In this document: one piece after another, positions 15,388 to 25,172 of the stretch | Layout: every line of letters starts with the position of its first letter | Numbering within the stretch: position 1 is the first letter of the stretch | Origin: Rhodobacterales bacterium | GTDB taxonomy: Bacteria; Pseudomonadota; Alphaproteobacteria; Caulobacterales; Hyphomonadaceae | Reading direction: 5' to 3' | DNA: 33,324 nt | NCBI GenBank assembly: GCA_014763715.1 | Contig: JACXUV010000029.1 | Coordinates: 1-33,324 of the forward strand | Notes under the pieces: model-generated | What the model saw: the letters and a program-made list of their open reading frames with translations, nothing else | What the model was told of the DNA's origin: nothing | Databases searched by the model: none | Translations under genes and position numbers: made by a program

Positions 15388-15477
15388 TGGCGGAGAGAGA
15401 GGGATTCGAACCCTCGGAACCCTTGCGAGTTCACTAGTTTTCGAGACTAGCCTATTCAACCACTCTAGCACCTCTCC
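15388..15477 (-). tRNA. tRNA-Ser (CGA)
   Basis: Read on the minus strand, GGAGAGG pairs with TCTCTCC as the acceptor stem, followed by discriminator G and an encoded CCA (15388-15390). The anticodon loop is CTCGAAA (anticodon CGA). A long variable arm and the T-loop TTCGAAT with a GAGGG/CCCTC stem are present. The 90-nt length with the extra arm fits serine. It marks the boundary between the recombinase island and the ribosomal-protein core. Confidence 0.95.
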
Positions 15478-15500
15478 GCGCCGGTGTTGAAGCGCCGTCA

Positions 15501-15527
15501 CCTATAATGACTGCGCGAGGATTTCAA
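15501..15527 (-). promoter_or_regulatory. Possible promoter for tRNA-Ser
   Basis: On the minus strand TTGAAA (15522-15527) is followed after 15 bp by TATAGG (15501-15506), about 24 bp before the tRNA 5' end. The spacing is shorter than ideal, so this is tentative. Confidence 0.3.
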
Positions 15528-15657
15528 CCACCTGAAAACGCCTGAAGATGATATTTGACAGCGATGCCGCTTTAGTGTTTACCCCCCGGTTCAAGCGCGG
15601 GGCTGGCAACGGCTCCGCGCATATCCCGTTTATTTCCATGCCGGAAGGATGAGACCC

Positions 15658-16272
15658 ATGTTCGCGGTCATCAAGACAGGTGGCAAACAATACAAAGTCG
15701 CTGAAGGCGATACGATTGTTGTCGAAAAGCTCAATGCCGAAGCCGGCAAGGATGTGGTGTTCGATACCGTCCTCATGCTGGGTGAAGGCGCAAATGTTAC
15801 GGTTGGCGCGCCCGTCGTGGCTGGCGCTGCTGTGACCGGCGAAGTTGCCGAGCAGACCCGTGGTGACAAGGTCATCACCCGCAAGAAGCGCCAGCGGCAG
15901 ACCTATCGCCGCACGATCGGCCACAAACAGCACCTGACCGTGGTGAAAATCACCGGTATCAGCGCTGATGGCGCCAAGAAGCCGGCCAAGAAAGCCGCTG
16001 CCAAGACGGAAGACGCCCCGAAGGCTGAAGCCGCTCCTACCGCTGCTGCCCCGGCTGCTGAAGCAGGCGCTGCCGACAACCTCAAGAAGCTGACCGGCAT
16101 CGGCCCGGCCCTTGAGAAAAAGCTGATCGGCGCTGGCATCACCACCTTCGCCCAGATTGCTGCCCTGACCGACGCCCAGATCGCTGATCTGGAAGAGCAG
16201 CTCAGCCTCTCCGGCCGCTTCGCCAAGGACGGCTGGGTCGAGCAGGCAAAAGAACTCGCAAAAGACGCATAA
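15658..16272 (+). CDS. rplU: 50S ribosomal protein bL21 with C-terminal HhH extension
   Basis: The first ~100 residues are canonical bL21: [24 protein letters not shown], and the rRNA-contacting [23 protein letters not shown]. An Ala/Pro/Lys-rich linker follows, then a helix-hairpin-helix-like domain with [17 protein letters not shown] (about 140-156) and a final helix. At 204 aa it is about twice the length of enterobacterial L21; such extensions are known in alphaproteobacteria. The start at 15658 is used because GGAAGGA is 8 bp upstream; an ATG at 15649 is too close. It is followed by rpmA 41 bp downstream in the usual operon. Confidence 0.96.
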   Translation: MFAVIKTGGKQYKVAEGDTIVVEKLNAEAGKDVVFDTVLMLGEGANVTVGAPVVAGAAVTGEVAEQTRGDKVITRKKRQRQTYRRTIGHKQHLTVVKITGISADGAKKPAKKAAAKTEDAPKAEAAPTAAAPAAEAGAADNLKKLTGIGPALEKKLIGAGITTFAQIAALTDAQIADLEEQLSLSGRFAKDGWVEQAKELAKDA

Positions 16273-16313
16273 GGCCGCTATAAGGCCCTCCGCTAAAGGA
16301 TCAGGAGCAAACC

Positions 16314-16583
16314 ATGGCTCATAAGAAATCAGGTGGTTCGTCACGTAACGGCCGCGATTCGAATCCGAAGTATCTCGGTGTGAAAAAGTTCGGTGGCGAG
16401 CACGTCATCCCGGGCAACATCCTCGTTCGTCAGCGCGGCACCCAGAAGTGGCCGGGCAAGGGCGTTGGCATGGGCCGCGATCACACCCTCTTCGCGCTTA
16501 CCGAAGGCAAGGTTGAATTCACGAAAAAGGCCAAGGGCCGCGTTTTCGTAAATATTGTACCGGCGGCGGAAGCAGCAGAATAG
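16314..16583 (+). CDS. rpmA: 50S ribosomal protein bL27
   Basis: The 89-residue protein begins [19 protein letters not shown], the flexible N-terminal arm that reaches the peptidyl-transferase centre. The conserved [22 protein letters not shown] and [13 protein letters not shown] follow. There is no Firmicutes-type cleavable N-terminal extension. AGGAGC precedes the ATG. It is in the classic rplU-rpmA pair, with obg further downstream. An intrinsic terminator follows at 16641. Confidence 0.98.
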   Translation: MAHKKSGGSSRNGRDSNPKYLGVKKFGGEHVIPGNILVRQRGTQKWPGKGVGMGRDHTLFALTEGKVEFTKKAKGRVFVNIVPAAEAAE

Positions 16584-16640
16584 CGGCTGACAGCGCGGCC
16601 GCGGGAACGTGGCCGGATCGCACCAGACGATCAGTTTCCA

Positions 16641-16670
16641 GGGGGAGGCAGGCCACTGTCTCCCCCTTTT
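16641..16670 (+). terminator. Rho-independent terminator after rpmA
   Basis: GGGGGAGGCA (16641-16650) pairs with TGTCTCCCCC (16657-16666), giving a 10-bp stem (one G-T pair) and a 6-nt loop, followed by TTTT. It should end the rplU-rpmA transcript before the GNAT gene. Confidence 0.85.
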
Positions 16671-16713
16671 CCATGTCTCCCCTGCCCGCTTCGACTCAGG
16701 AAGGAGTCACAGC

Positions 16714-17229
16714 ATGTGTGCAGCCATAACGACCGACAGATTCGCCCTGCGGCGGCTCCGCGTGGACGATGCGCCAACCGTTACGGACCTGGTCAACGAC
16801 CCGCAAATCTATCGCATGGTTGCCCGGATCCCGCCGCACCAGACGGTGGCACAATCTGCGGAATGGATCTCCAAGCATCCTGACCGGCGCGAGCGGGATG
16901 CGGCACACATCTTCGCCATCGAACAGGATGGGGACCTCATCGGAATCGTCGGCGCGGAACGCGACCAGACGCATGTTCCGTTCGAGATCGGCTACTGGCT
17001 GGCCCCTGCCTTCTGGGGCAAAGGCCTGATGACCGAGGCTGCCGGATCGCTGATCCAGTGGCTGCGCGAGCGCGGCGAGCGGGCTTTCGTCTCCGGCTAC
17101 CTGGTCGATAACCCGGCTTCCGGGCGGGTTCTGGACAAGCTGCAATTCATGAAAGCGGACCGTAGCAGCATTTTTTGCATGGGCCGCGGCGAGCGTGTCG
17201 ACCATTTCAACATGGCACGCGTCGGCTGA
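16714..17229 (+). CDS. GNAT acetyltransferase, RimJ/RimL-like
   Basis: The 171-residue protein has the RimJ/RimL-type GNAT layout: a first strand TDRFALRRLRVDDAP, FAIEQDGDLIGIVGA, EIGYWLAPAFWGKGLMTEAA (acetyl-CoA pyrophosphate loop) and VSGYLVDNPASGRVLDKLQF. It should acetylate an amino group of a protein N-terminus or small molecule; the substrate is unknown. The start follows AGGAAGGAG. It lies after the rpmA terminator and 18 bp before obg, so it may be co-transcribed with obg. This position between rpmA and obg recurs in alphaproteobacteria. Confidence 0.88.
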   Translation: MCAAITTDRFALRRLRVDDAPTVTDLVNDPQIYRMVARIPPHQTVAQSAEWISKHPDRRERDAAHIFAIEQDGDLIGIVGAERDQTHVPFEIGYWLAPAFWGKGLMTEAAGSLIQWLRERGERAFVSGYLVDNPASGRVLDKLQFMKADRSSIFCMGRGERVDHFNMARVG

Positions 17230-17238
17230 AACACGTAA

Positions 17239-18294
<1,056 letters not shown>

Positions 18295-18297
18295 AGT

Positions 18298-18531
18298 CTA
18301 GTGGTGATGGTGGTGCGGTTCGGTATTCAGCGCGCCGCACTTGCCGCACTTAACGATCACGCCATGCGCATCATGATGAGCCACGTCCACCAGAAGCGTC
18401 GTCTTGCAGCGGCCACAGCGATAGGTCTCGTCCCCGCCACCTTCGCGCACCGGCGTGCCCGCCGTATGCTCCAGCACGTCATGGCCAGCGGCCTCTTCGG
18501 GGGTGATCAGGATCATGTTGAACTGCGGCAT
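18298..18531 (-). CDS. Small zinc-ribbon protein with natural C-terminal poly-His tail
   Basis: The 77-residue protein has two CxxC pairs (CGRC and CGKC), a typical zinc ribbon, with a His-containing DVAHHDAHG loop between them and five consecutive His at the C-terminus. The start at 18531 follows GAGAGG; a longer reading upstream lacks a ribosome site. The family is not one I can name. It is convergent with obg and divergent from proB. A metal-binding or metal-storage role is possible (inference). Confidence 0.75.
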   Translation of the reverse strand: MPQFNMILITPEEAAGHDVLEHTAGTPVREGGGDETYRCGRCKTTLLVDVAHHDAHGVIVKCGKCGALNTEPHHHHH

Positions 18532-18658
18532 GGGTACCTCTCTTTTCGCCCACTGATGCGCAACCGCCTGCCTTGTCAACGCCCGCCTTGCCAAGGCTCG
18601 CCCCAGAGCCCGACTTTTCCCTTCCGGCGAGCCCCGCACTCATGTATCGCTGCGCGCC

Positions 18659-19774
18659 ATGACTGCTGACGCCCTCACCCACGCCAAACGCATCGTCGTG
18701 AAGACCGGTTCGGCCCTGATCGCCGAAGGCGGACATCCCCGGCTTGTCTGGCTGGAGAAGCTGGCTGCCGACATTGCGGCCTGCCGGGCACGCGGGCAGG
18801 AAGTGATCCTTGTCTCCTCCGGCGCCGTAGCGCTCGGCCGTGCGGAACTTGGTTCTGCGGGCACCGCCCGGCTGGACCAGAAACAGGCCGCTGCCGCCAT
18901 TGGCCAGCCGCGCCTGATGGCAGCCCTCGCCGCCGCTTTCGCGCCCCATGGCTTGAGCGTTGGCCAGGCGCTGCTCACCCCCACGGACACGGAAATCCGC
19001 CGCCGCTGGCTGAACGCCCGCGCGACGCTGGAAACCCTGCTGGAGGCGGGCATCGTGCCCGTCATCAACGAGAACGACACGGTCGCCACCGAAGAGATCC
19101 GCTATGGCGACAATGACCGGCTCGCGGCCCGCGTCGCGCAGATGATGGCGGCAGACCTGCTGATCCTCCTGTCGGATATTGACGGCCTCTACACAGCAGA
19201 CCCGCGCAGCCATCCGGACGCAACGCACATTGCGGAGCTGGACGCGCTGACGCCGGAGCATGACGCCATGGCGACCGGCGCGAACGCATCGGCCGGCGTC
19301 GGCTCGGGCGGCATGGTCACCAAGCTGGCCGCGGCCCGCATCGCACTTGCCGCCGGCTGTTCCACCGTCATCACGATCGGCAACCGCGAACAGCCCCTGC
19401 TGGCCCTGTCCGAAGGGGCTCGCGCCACGCTGATCCGCGCCAACACGACCCCCGCCCGCGCCCGTGAGGCCTGGCTTGCCGGACACCTTCAGCCGGAAGG
19501 CTTCATCATCGTCGACAGCGGTGCAGCCCGCGCCCTCAAAGGTGGCGCCAGCCTGCTGGCCGTCGGGGTCACGGATGTCGAAGGCGGCTTCGAGAAAGGT
19601 GCCGCAGTCGCCATCAAGGGGCCGGATGGCAAGATCATAGCGCGCGGCGTGACCGCCTATTCCGCCATGGACATCCAGCGCATCGCCGGACACCAGAGCG
19701 AAGAAACGGAAACGATCCTCGGCTATCGCGGCCGCCCGGCCATCGTCCACCGTGACGACATGGTCCGCACGTGA
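18659..19774 (+). CDS. proB: Glutamate 5-kinase
   Basis: The 371-residue enzyme phosphorylates glutamate to start proline synthesis. The amino-acid-kinase domain has [12 protein letters not shown] at the N-terminus, [52 protein letters not shown] and [14 protein letters not shown]-terminal PUA domain follows (about 280-371). The length matches the PUA-containing class. Its stop overlaps the GTG start of the GNAT gene. proA is not in this window. Confidence 0.97.
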   Translation: MTADALTHAKRIVVKTGSALIAEGGHPRLVWLEKLAADIAACRARGQEVILVSSGAVALGRAELGSAGTARLDQKQAAAAIGQPRLMAALAAAFAPHGLSVGQALLTPTDTEIRRRWLNARATLETLLEAGIVPVINENDTVATEEIRYGDNDRLAARVAQMMAADLLILLSDIDGLYTADPRSHPDATHIAELDALTPEHDAMATGANASAGVGSGGMVTKLAAARIALAAGCSTVITIGNREQPLLALSEGARATLIRANTTPARAREAWLAGHLQPEGFIIVDSGAARALKGGASLLAVGVTDVEGGFEKGAAVAIKGPDGKIIARGVTAYSAMDIQRIAGHQSEETETILGYRGRPAIVHRDDMVRT

Positions 19775-20223
19775 CCGCCGCCCGGATACGGCCCGCGACC
19801 GAAACCGACATCCCCGCCCTTGTGGCGCTGGAACAGAATTTCCCGCCGGAAGACCGCTTTTCCGTGCGCACCTGGCGGCGCCTTCTGCGCGGGCAGTCGC
19901 TCGCCTATGTCGCTGTTTCGGATGATGAAATCTGCGGCGCGGCCGTCTATCTCTACCGCACAGGGACGAAAGTGGCGCGCCTTTATTCACTCACCGTAGC
20001 GCCCAGCCATCGTGGGCAGGGCATCGCCTCGGCACTTCTGGCCGCTGGGGAAGCCGATGCCCGGGCGCGCGGCTGTGACCGGGTGCGTCTGGAGGTGCGC
20101 CAGTCCAACGCCACTGCAATCCGGCTTTACGAACGCCACGAATTTCGCGTAATGGCGCAAATACCGTCCTATTATCCGGACGGGGAAACAGCAGCCCGGA
20201 TGGAAAAACCCATCCAAGCCTGA
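19771..20223 (+). CDS. GNAT acetyltransferase coupled to a RimK-like ligase
   Basis: The 150-residue RimI-like GNAT shows the acetyl-CoA loop [15 protein letters not shown] and a C-terminal [20 protein letters not shown]. It starts with GTG overlapping the proB stop (GTGA). In other bacteria a very similar GNAT is fused to a C39-like peptidase and sits beside RLAN-type RimK ligases; here only the GNAT part is present, 14 bp before such a ligase. I infer a shared peptide- or amino-acid-modifying pathway. RimI (ribosomal S18 acetylation) is the alternative assignment. Confidence 0.85.
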   Translation: MTAARIRPATETDIPALVALEQNFPPEDRFSVRTWRRLLRGQSLAYVAVSDDEICGAAVYLYRTGTKVARLYSLTVAPSHRGQGIASALLAAGEADARARGCDRVRLEVRQSNATAIRLYERHEFRVMAQIPSYYPDGETAARMEKPIQA

Positions 20224-20237
20224 GGCACGGCAGATTC

Positions 20238-21710
20238 ATGACCGACTGGGTCATTCTCGTTGAAAACGCAAACGACATTTCACAAGGCGAGACGCCGCAC
20301 AAAGTGCTCCGTGTCGCTGACTATATTACACGCCCGGCCCTGTTCGCCGGACGGCGGCCCTATATCCTGAATCTCTGCCGCTCCTATGGCTATCAGTCGG
20401 AAGGCTACTACGCCTCGCTGCTGGCGGAGGCACGCGGCCACCGGGTCAGCCCCAGCGTGCAGACCATGGTCGAGCTGTCGGCCAAGGGCCTCTACAATCA
20501 CGCCCTGCCCGACCTTGGCGAGCGCCTGCGCGAAGCCCGCGCCAAAGGCGCCCCGGAGATCGAGAGCCTGTTCGTCGCCTTCTCGAAGCCGGAAACGGCC
20601 GGTTACGAGCGGCTTGCCCGCGAAGTCTCCGACTGGTTCCGCGTGCCTGCGCTGGAAGTCGAGTTCGACCCCGCGGCTCCGCACGGCATCGCACGGGTAC
20701 GGATGGTTCCCCCACAGAAGCTGAAGGGCGAGCGGCGGGACTTCTTCCTCCGCGCGATGGAAACCTACACCAGCGGCCGGATCAGCGAGCCCAAGACGAA
20801 GGCCCCCGCCAAATGGGCCCTCGCCGTGCTTGTGGACCCGAATGAGAAACACACTGCCCCGTCAAAGCCCGCCTCGATCAAGCGCCTCGCCGATGTTGCC
20901 GCGAAGATGGGTGTGGAGGTCGAGATCATCGAGCCGTCGGATCTGACCAGCCTGGCAGAGTTCGACGCCCTGTTCATCCGCGCCACGACGCAGATCAACA
21001 ACTACACCTACAAGTTCGCCCGCCGGGCCGAGCAGGAAGGCATGCCCGTCATTGACGACACGCATTCTATGATCCGCTGCACGAACAAGGTGTACCTGAA
21101 GGAAATCCTGGAGAAGGCCGGCCTGCCGATCCCGCAGACGGAGATTCTGGACGAGAAGTCAGATCTGGAAGCGGTCTTCAACAAGCTCGGCTCCCCTGTT
21201 GTCCTCAAGACGCCCGATGGCTCCTTCGGTTCCAACATGGTGAAGGCGCGTTCGCTGGATGAACTGAAGACCGGCGTGAAAGCCATGTTCGAAACCACTG
21301 CCCTTGTCATCGCGCAGGAATTCGTGCCGACCAAGTTCGACTGGCGCATCGGCGTGCTGAATGGCGAACCGCTCTATGCCTGCCAGTATCGCATGGCGCG
21401 CGGCCACTGGCAGATCGTGAAGCATGGCCCGGACGGCAAGACCACCGAAGGCGGCTTCAAGACGGTTGCCGTGGAAGATGCCCCGCCCGCCATCGTGGAT
21501 GCCGCCGTGCGCTCCGCCCGTCTCATAGGCGATGGCCTTTATGGTGTGGACCTGAAAGAGACCGACCGCGGCGTCATGATCATCGAGATCAATGACAACC
21601 CGTCGATCGACCATGATGTCGAGGGCGCCATCCTGAAAGACGAGCTGTGGCGCCGGCTGATTTCCTGGTTCTCCACACGCCTGGAACAGCGCATGGGCCG
21701 GATCGCCTAG
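20238..21710 (+). CDS. RLAN-domain RimK-family ATP-grasp ligase
   Basis: The 490-residue protein has a long N-terminal RLAN-type domain (about 1-200), then a RimK-like ATP-grasp catalytic domain. ATP-grasp motifs include IDDTHSMIRCTNKVYLKEILEKAG, SPVVLKTPDGSFGSNMVKA, FVPTKFDWRIGVLNGEPLYACQYR and the metal-binding IIEINDNPSID. Such enzymes form amide bonds between a carboxylate and an amine, for example adding glutamate to a peptide; the substrate is unknown. It follows the GNAT gene by 14 bp, and the pairing is conserved elsewhere. It converges with the acyl-CoA synthetase gene with a 4-bp overlap of stops. Confidence 0.88.
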   Translation: MTDWVILVENANDISQGETPHKVLRVADYITRPALFAGRRPYILNLCRSYGYQSEGYYASLLAEARGHRVSPSVQTMVELSAKGLYNHALPDLGERLREARAKGAPEIESLFVAFSKPETAGYERLAREVSDWFRVPALEVEFDPAAPHGIARVRMVPPQKLKGERRDFFLRAMETYTSGRISEPKTKAPAKWALAVLVDPNEKHTAPSKPASIKRLADVAAKMGVEVEIIEPSDLTSLAEFDALFIRATTQINNYTYKFARRAEQEGMPVIDDTHSMIRCTNKVYLKEILEKAGLPIPQTEILDEKSDLEAVFNKLGSPVVLKTPDGSFGSNMVKARSLDELKTGVKAMFETTALVIAQEFVPTKFDWRIGVLNGEPLYACQYRMARGHWQIVKHGPDGKTTEGGFKTVAVEDAPPAIVDAAVRSARLIGDGLYGVDLKETDRGVMIIEINDNPSIDHDVEGAILKDELWRRLISWFSTRLEQRMGRIA

Positions 21711-23494
21711 AACCGGCCGCCGCCGTTCACGACCTTCTGGTAGACCTCTTCGGTCATCGGCTCGTAACGGTCTTCCTCGGCATTGTAGACGTATAGCGGA
21801 TCGCGCACCCGGTGAGGGTCGAACCCGTCCTTCACCAGCTCGATCTTGCGATACTTGAACGTGCCGGTTGTTTCCGGCTCCTTCTGCACCCGGAGGAAGA
21901 CCGGAATGGCATATCCCGGCAGGCGTTCTGCCAACAGCTGGTGGAGGCCAGCTATGTCGAGTTCATCCGACGCCGTGATCGCCGCCATGCCCGCCTTGCC
22001 TTCGGCACCGGGCACAGCAATTCCGTAAACATTGGCCGTTTCCACGCCCTCAATGTATGAGAAGGCTTCGCCGACCTCATTCGTGGCCACGTTTTCGCCC
22101 TTCCAGCGGAAAGTGTCGCCCAGCCGGTCGACGAAATACACGTAGCCGTCCTTGTCCTTCCGCATCAGGTCGCCCGTGCGGAACCACATGTCGCCCTTCT
22201 CGAAGACATCGTGCAGCACCTTGCCTTCGGTCTCACGCTTGTCGGTATAGCCTTCAAAGCGCGTGCGATTGTCATCCCCGATGCGGCCCAGCACTTCGCC
22301 GATTTCACCGGCACCTGCCCGCACGCAGAACCCGTCCGCCCCACGCATGGGCTGTTCGGTCTCCATGTCCGGCTTCACGAAGGCGACATGCGAGAACGGT
22401 TTCTGCATCCATGGCGGAATACGGCCGCAAGCACCGATCTTTCCGTCAATATTCAGGAGACTGACGTTCCCCTCGGTCGAGCCGTAGAATTCCTTGAAGT
22501 CCGACACGCCGAAGCGGTCTGCGAAGCGCGCCCAGACATCTTCACGCAATCCGTTGCCAAACCCGCCGCGGATCGTGTGCGCCCGCTCGGCTGGCCGCTC
22601 CGGCTGGTTCAGGAGGTAGCGGCAGATCTCACCGATATAGACGAACAGCGTCGCCCCGTTCAGCACGGCCTCGTCCCAGAAACGGCTGGCAGAGAATTTC
22701 CGCTCCAGAATCAGGCTCGCCCCGCTCATCAACGCCGCGCCGACGGCACAGACCCCGCCCGTGGCATGATACAGCGGCAGCGCTTCAAAGATCCGGTCCT
22801 TCGGCGTGATTTCGCACGGGCCGATGAAATTGCGCATCAGCGTGCGCACGCGCGCATGGGTCAGCTTTGCCGCCTTGGGCATGCCCGTCGTGCCGGACGT
22901 GTAGACATAGAGGCAGGTATCCTTGCCCTTCAGGCCCGCCCGGCGCAGGCGCGTCGGCCGGTGCGCCGGCATGTCCTTCAGCTCGCTGGCAAGGTCGCGC
23001 GCCTCGGTGCTGCCCAGCGACCAGATATCGAGCGGCCGCTCAAGGTAAGGCACGGCGCTGCGGACAGCGCCCTCGAACCCCGTCCCCGTGATCAGCTTCT
23101 GCGCCCCGACAATGTTGAGGCTGTAGGCCAGCGCCTCGCCTTCCAGATTCGTATTCACCAGCGCAGCTACCACGCCGACCTTCGACAGGCCGACCCAGGC
23201 CGCCACATAGTCCGGCCGGTTCTCCATCAGCAGTGCAACCACGTCGCCCTGTTTCAGGCCCCGCTGCAGCGCCCAGTTGGCATAGCGGTTCGCCATGGCG
23301 TCGAAGGCGTCATAAGTCGTCAGCCGCCCTTCAAAGCGGAAGGCAATGCGAATGCCGTGCTCATCCACGGCGCGCTCGAAATCATCCGGTGCCAGGAAGT
23401 CGCTATCCGGGGAAATGCCCTTGGTCCATTTCAGGAGGCTCAGCGCCCCGGTCAGGAATTTCGCATCACGCTGCAGATTTGACAGGGTCTTCAT
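21707..23494 (-). CDS. Long-chain acyl-CoA synthetase, FATP/FadD6-like
   Basis: This 595-residue AMP-forming synthetase should activate long-chain fatty acids to CoA thioesters. It contains the P-loop YTSGTTGMPKAAKL (about 198-211), EFYGSTEGNVSLLN, FRTGDLMRKDKDGYVYFVDR and the C-terminal lysine motif TGTFKYRKIELVKDGFDP, which is typical of the FATP (fatty-acid transport protein) branch. The ATG at 23494 is preferred over a TTG at 23500; TAAGGC lies upstream. It is divergent from tesB across 175 bp, linking fatty acyl-CoA formation and hydrolysis. Confidence 0.92.
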   Translation of the reverse strand: MKTLSNLQRDAKFLTGALSLLKWTKGISPDSDFLAPDDFERAVDEHGIRIAFRFEGRLTTYDAFDAMANRYANWALQRGLKQGDVVALLMENRPDYVAAWVGLSKVGVVAALVNTNLEGEALAYSLNIVGAQKLITGTGFEGAVRSAVPYLERPLDIWSLGSTEARDLASELKDMPAHRPTRLRRAGLKGKDTCLYVYTSGTTGMPKAAKLTHARVRTLMRNFIGPCEITPKDRIFEALPLYHATGGVCAVGAALMSGASLILERKFSASRFWDEAVLNGATLFVYIGEICRYLLNQPERPAERAHTIRGGFGNGLREDVWARFADRFGVSDFKEFYGSTEGNVSLLNIDGKIGACGRIPPWMQKPFSHVAFVKPDMETEQPMRGADGFCVRAGAGEIGEVLGRIGDDNRTRFEGYTDKRETEGKVLHDVFEKGDMWFRTGDLMRKDKDGYVYFVDRLGDTFRWKGENVATNEVGEAFSYIEGVETANVYGIAVPGAEGKAGMAAITASDELDIAGLHQLLAERLPGYAIPVFLRVQKEPETTGTFKYRKIELVKDGFDPHRVRDPLYVYNAEEDRYEPMTEEVYQKVVNGGGRF

Positions 23495-23669
23495 CGACAA
23501 CAGCCTTACGCACCACCAGAATGTCTTTAGCGGTTACCGTAGCCGAACAGGGTGAACGCCCCGGTTCGGGAATTGTTGAAATTTCATCGAATTGCCCTCA
23601 GACAGGCAGGGTTTGCATCTGGGGCGAGGTCCTGTATCTGCTGCAGTGCACAATGGGAGGCAAACAACA

Positions 23670-24542
23670 ATGACTGATCCGGTAAGCGATCTGCTGGCCC
23701 TGCTCGATATCGAGCGGCTCGAAACTGACCTTTTCCGCGGCCAGAGCCCGGATGAAGAAGAAAGCCAGCGCGTCTTTGGCGGTCAGGTCATCGCGCAGAG
23801 CCTTGTCGCGGCCTATCGCACCGTGCCCGCAGACCGGCCCTGTCACTCCCTCCACGCCTATTTCATCCGCCCCGGCGACCCGACTGTGCCGATCATCTAC
23901 CAGGTCGACCATTCCCGCGACGGCGGCAGCTTCACCACACGCCGCGTTGTCGCCATCCAGCATGGCAAGCAGATATTCAACCTCGCCGCCAGTTTCCACG
24001 CCGTGGAAGACGGCTGGCACCACCAGCACGCCATGCCGGAAGTGCCGGGTCCGGAAGCGCTGGACGACCGCGTCGAATGGCGCCGCAAATTTGCCGAGCA
24101 GGTGCCGGAACGCCATCGCGGCCATTTCCTGCGCCCGCGTCCGATCGAAATGCGCGAAATCGACCCGCTGGACCCGCTGAAGCCGGCAAAGGCGCCGGAC
24201 GAGCAGAACCTCTGGTTCCGTGTCGCCCGCGAGATCGACGAAGCGCCGTGGCTGCACCACTGCCTGATGGCCTATGCCAGTGACATGGCGCTGCTCGGCA
24301 CCGGCAACCGCCCGCACGGCGTCTCCTGGATGACGGGCGAGCTGATGTCCGCCAGCCTCGACCATGCGATGTGGTTCCATGCGCCGATCAAGTTCGACGA
24401 ATGGCATCTTTATTCCATGGACAGCCCCTATGCCGGGGGCGCGCGCAGCTTCAACCGCGGCTCCATCTTCTCCCAGGATGGGCGGCTCGTGGCCAGCGTG
24501 GCGCAGGAAGGCCTGATGCGCCCGGTGCGCAAAAAGTCCTGA
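23670..24542 (+). CDS. tesB: Acyl-CoA thioesterase II
   Basis: The 290-residue protein has the double hot-dog fold of TesB. The N-terminal half carries RVFGGQVIAQSLVAA, HAYFIRPGDP and SFTTRRVVAIQHGK. The second half carries MAYASDMALLGT, SLDHAMWFHAPIKFDEWHLY and GRLVASVAQEGLMR. It hydrolyses medium- and long-chain acyl-CoA to free acid and CoA. The start follows GGGAGG by 9 bp; the longer upstream reading is not needed. The length matches E. coli TesB. Confidence 0.95.
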   Translation: MTDPVSDLLALLDIERLETDLFRGQSPDEEESQRVFGGQVIAQSLVAAYRTVPADRPCHSLHAYFIRPGDPTVPIIYQVDHSRDGGSFTTRRVVAIQHGKQIFNLAASFHAVEDGWHHQHAMPEVPGPEALDDRVEWRRKFAEQVPERHRGHFLRPRPIEMREIDPLDPLKPAKAPDEQNLWFRVAREIDEAPWLHHCLMAYASDMALLGTGNRPHGVSWMTGELMSASLDHAMWFHAPIKFDEWHLYSMDSPYAGGARSFNRGSIFSQDGRLVASVAQEGLMRPVRKKS

Positions 24543-24602
24543 TCACAGTTCGCAAATGCAAAAAGGCTTGCACCAGCGAGCGCGATCATTACACCGGGAG
24601 TC

Positions 24603-24679
<77 letters not shown>

Positions 24680-24710
24680 TTTTTCTGAAGACTCCCACAG
24701 GGACAGGCAA

Positions 24711-25019
24711 ATGCAGGCGAGAATCTACAAGCCCTCCAAGAGCGCGATGACGTCGGGCCGCGGCAAGACCAAGGCTTGGGTGCTTGAATTCGTTAAGGAA
24801 AACGTCCATCGCACCGCCGACCCGCTGATGGGCTGGACCAGCATTGACGACACGTCCGGCCAGGTCCGCATGGAGTTCGACACCCAGGAGCAGGCCGTCG
24901 AGTTCGCACGGCGCGAAGGCATCACCTTCCGCGTTGAGCCGACGCATGAGCGCAAACGCCTTGTAAAGTCGTATAGTGCTAATTTCGACGCCAACCGGAA
25001 ACAGCCCTGGACGCACTAA
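24711..25019 (+). CDS. NDUFS4-like complex I accessory subunit
   Basis: The 102-residue protein belongs to the ETC complex I subunit family (NDUFS4/AQDQ type), an accessory subunit of NADH:ubiquinone oxidoreductase in alphaproteobacteria and mitochondria. Recognisable segments are MQARIYKPSKSAMTSGRG, WVLEFV, PLMGWTSIDDTSGQVRMEF and the C-terminal KSYSANFDANRKQPWTH. The start is at 24711, with AGGGACAGG upstream; upstream in-frame codons run into the tRNA. It is flanked by two tRNA genes, so transcript processing may be involved. Confidence 0.92.
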   Translation: MQARIYKPSKSAMTSGRGKTKAWVLEFVKENVHRTADPLMGWTSIDDTSGQVRMEFDTQEQAVEFARREGITFRVEPTHERKRLVKSYSANFDANRKQPWTH

Positions 25020-25041
25020 TCGCGAATCCGGGACCGGATTC

Positions 25042-25118
25042 GGCCCCGTAGCTCAGCTGGATAGAGCATCCGCCTTCTAAGCGGACGGTCGCAGGTTCGA
25101 ATCCTGCCGGGGTCGCCA
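25042..25118 (+). tRNA. tRNA-Arg (TCT)
   Basis: The acceptor GGCCCCG/CGGGGTC, D-arm GCTCAGCTGGATAGAGC, anticodon loop CTTCTAA (anticodon TCT) with stem TCCGC/GCGGA, T-loop GGTTCGAATCC and CCA (25116-25118) are all present in 77 nt. It lies downstream of the NDUFS4-like gene. Confidence 0.96.
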
Positions 25119-25172
25119 GTTCCTGTTCCGAACCAGCTTTCCCCAGACAGGTTTCACCTTCTATTCCCCGAG

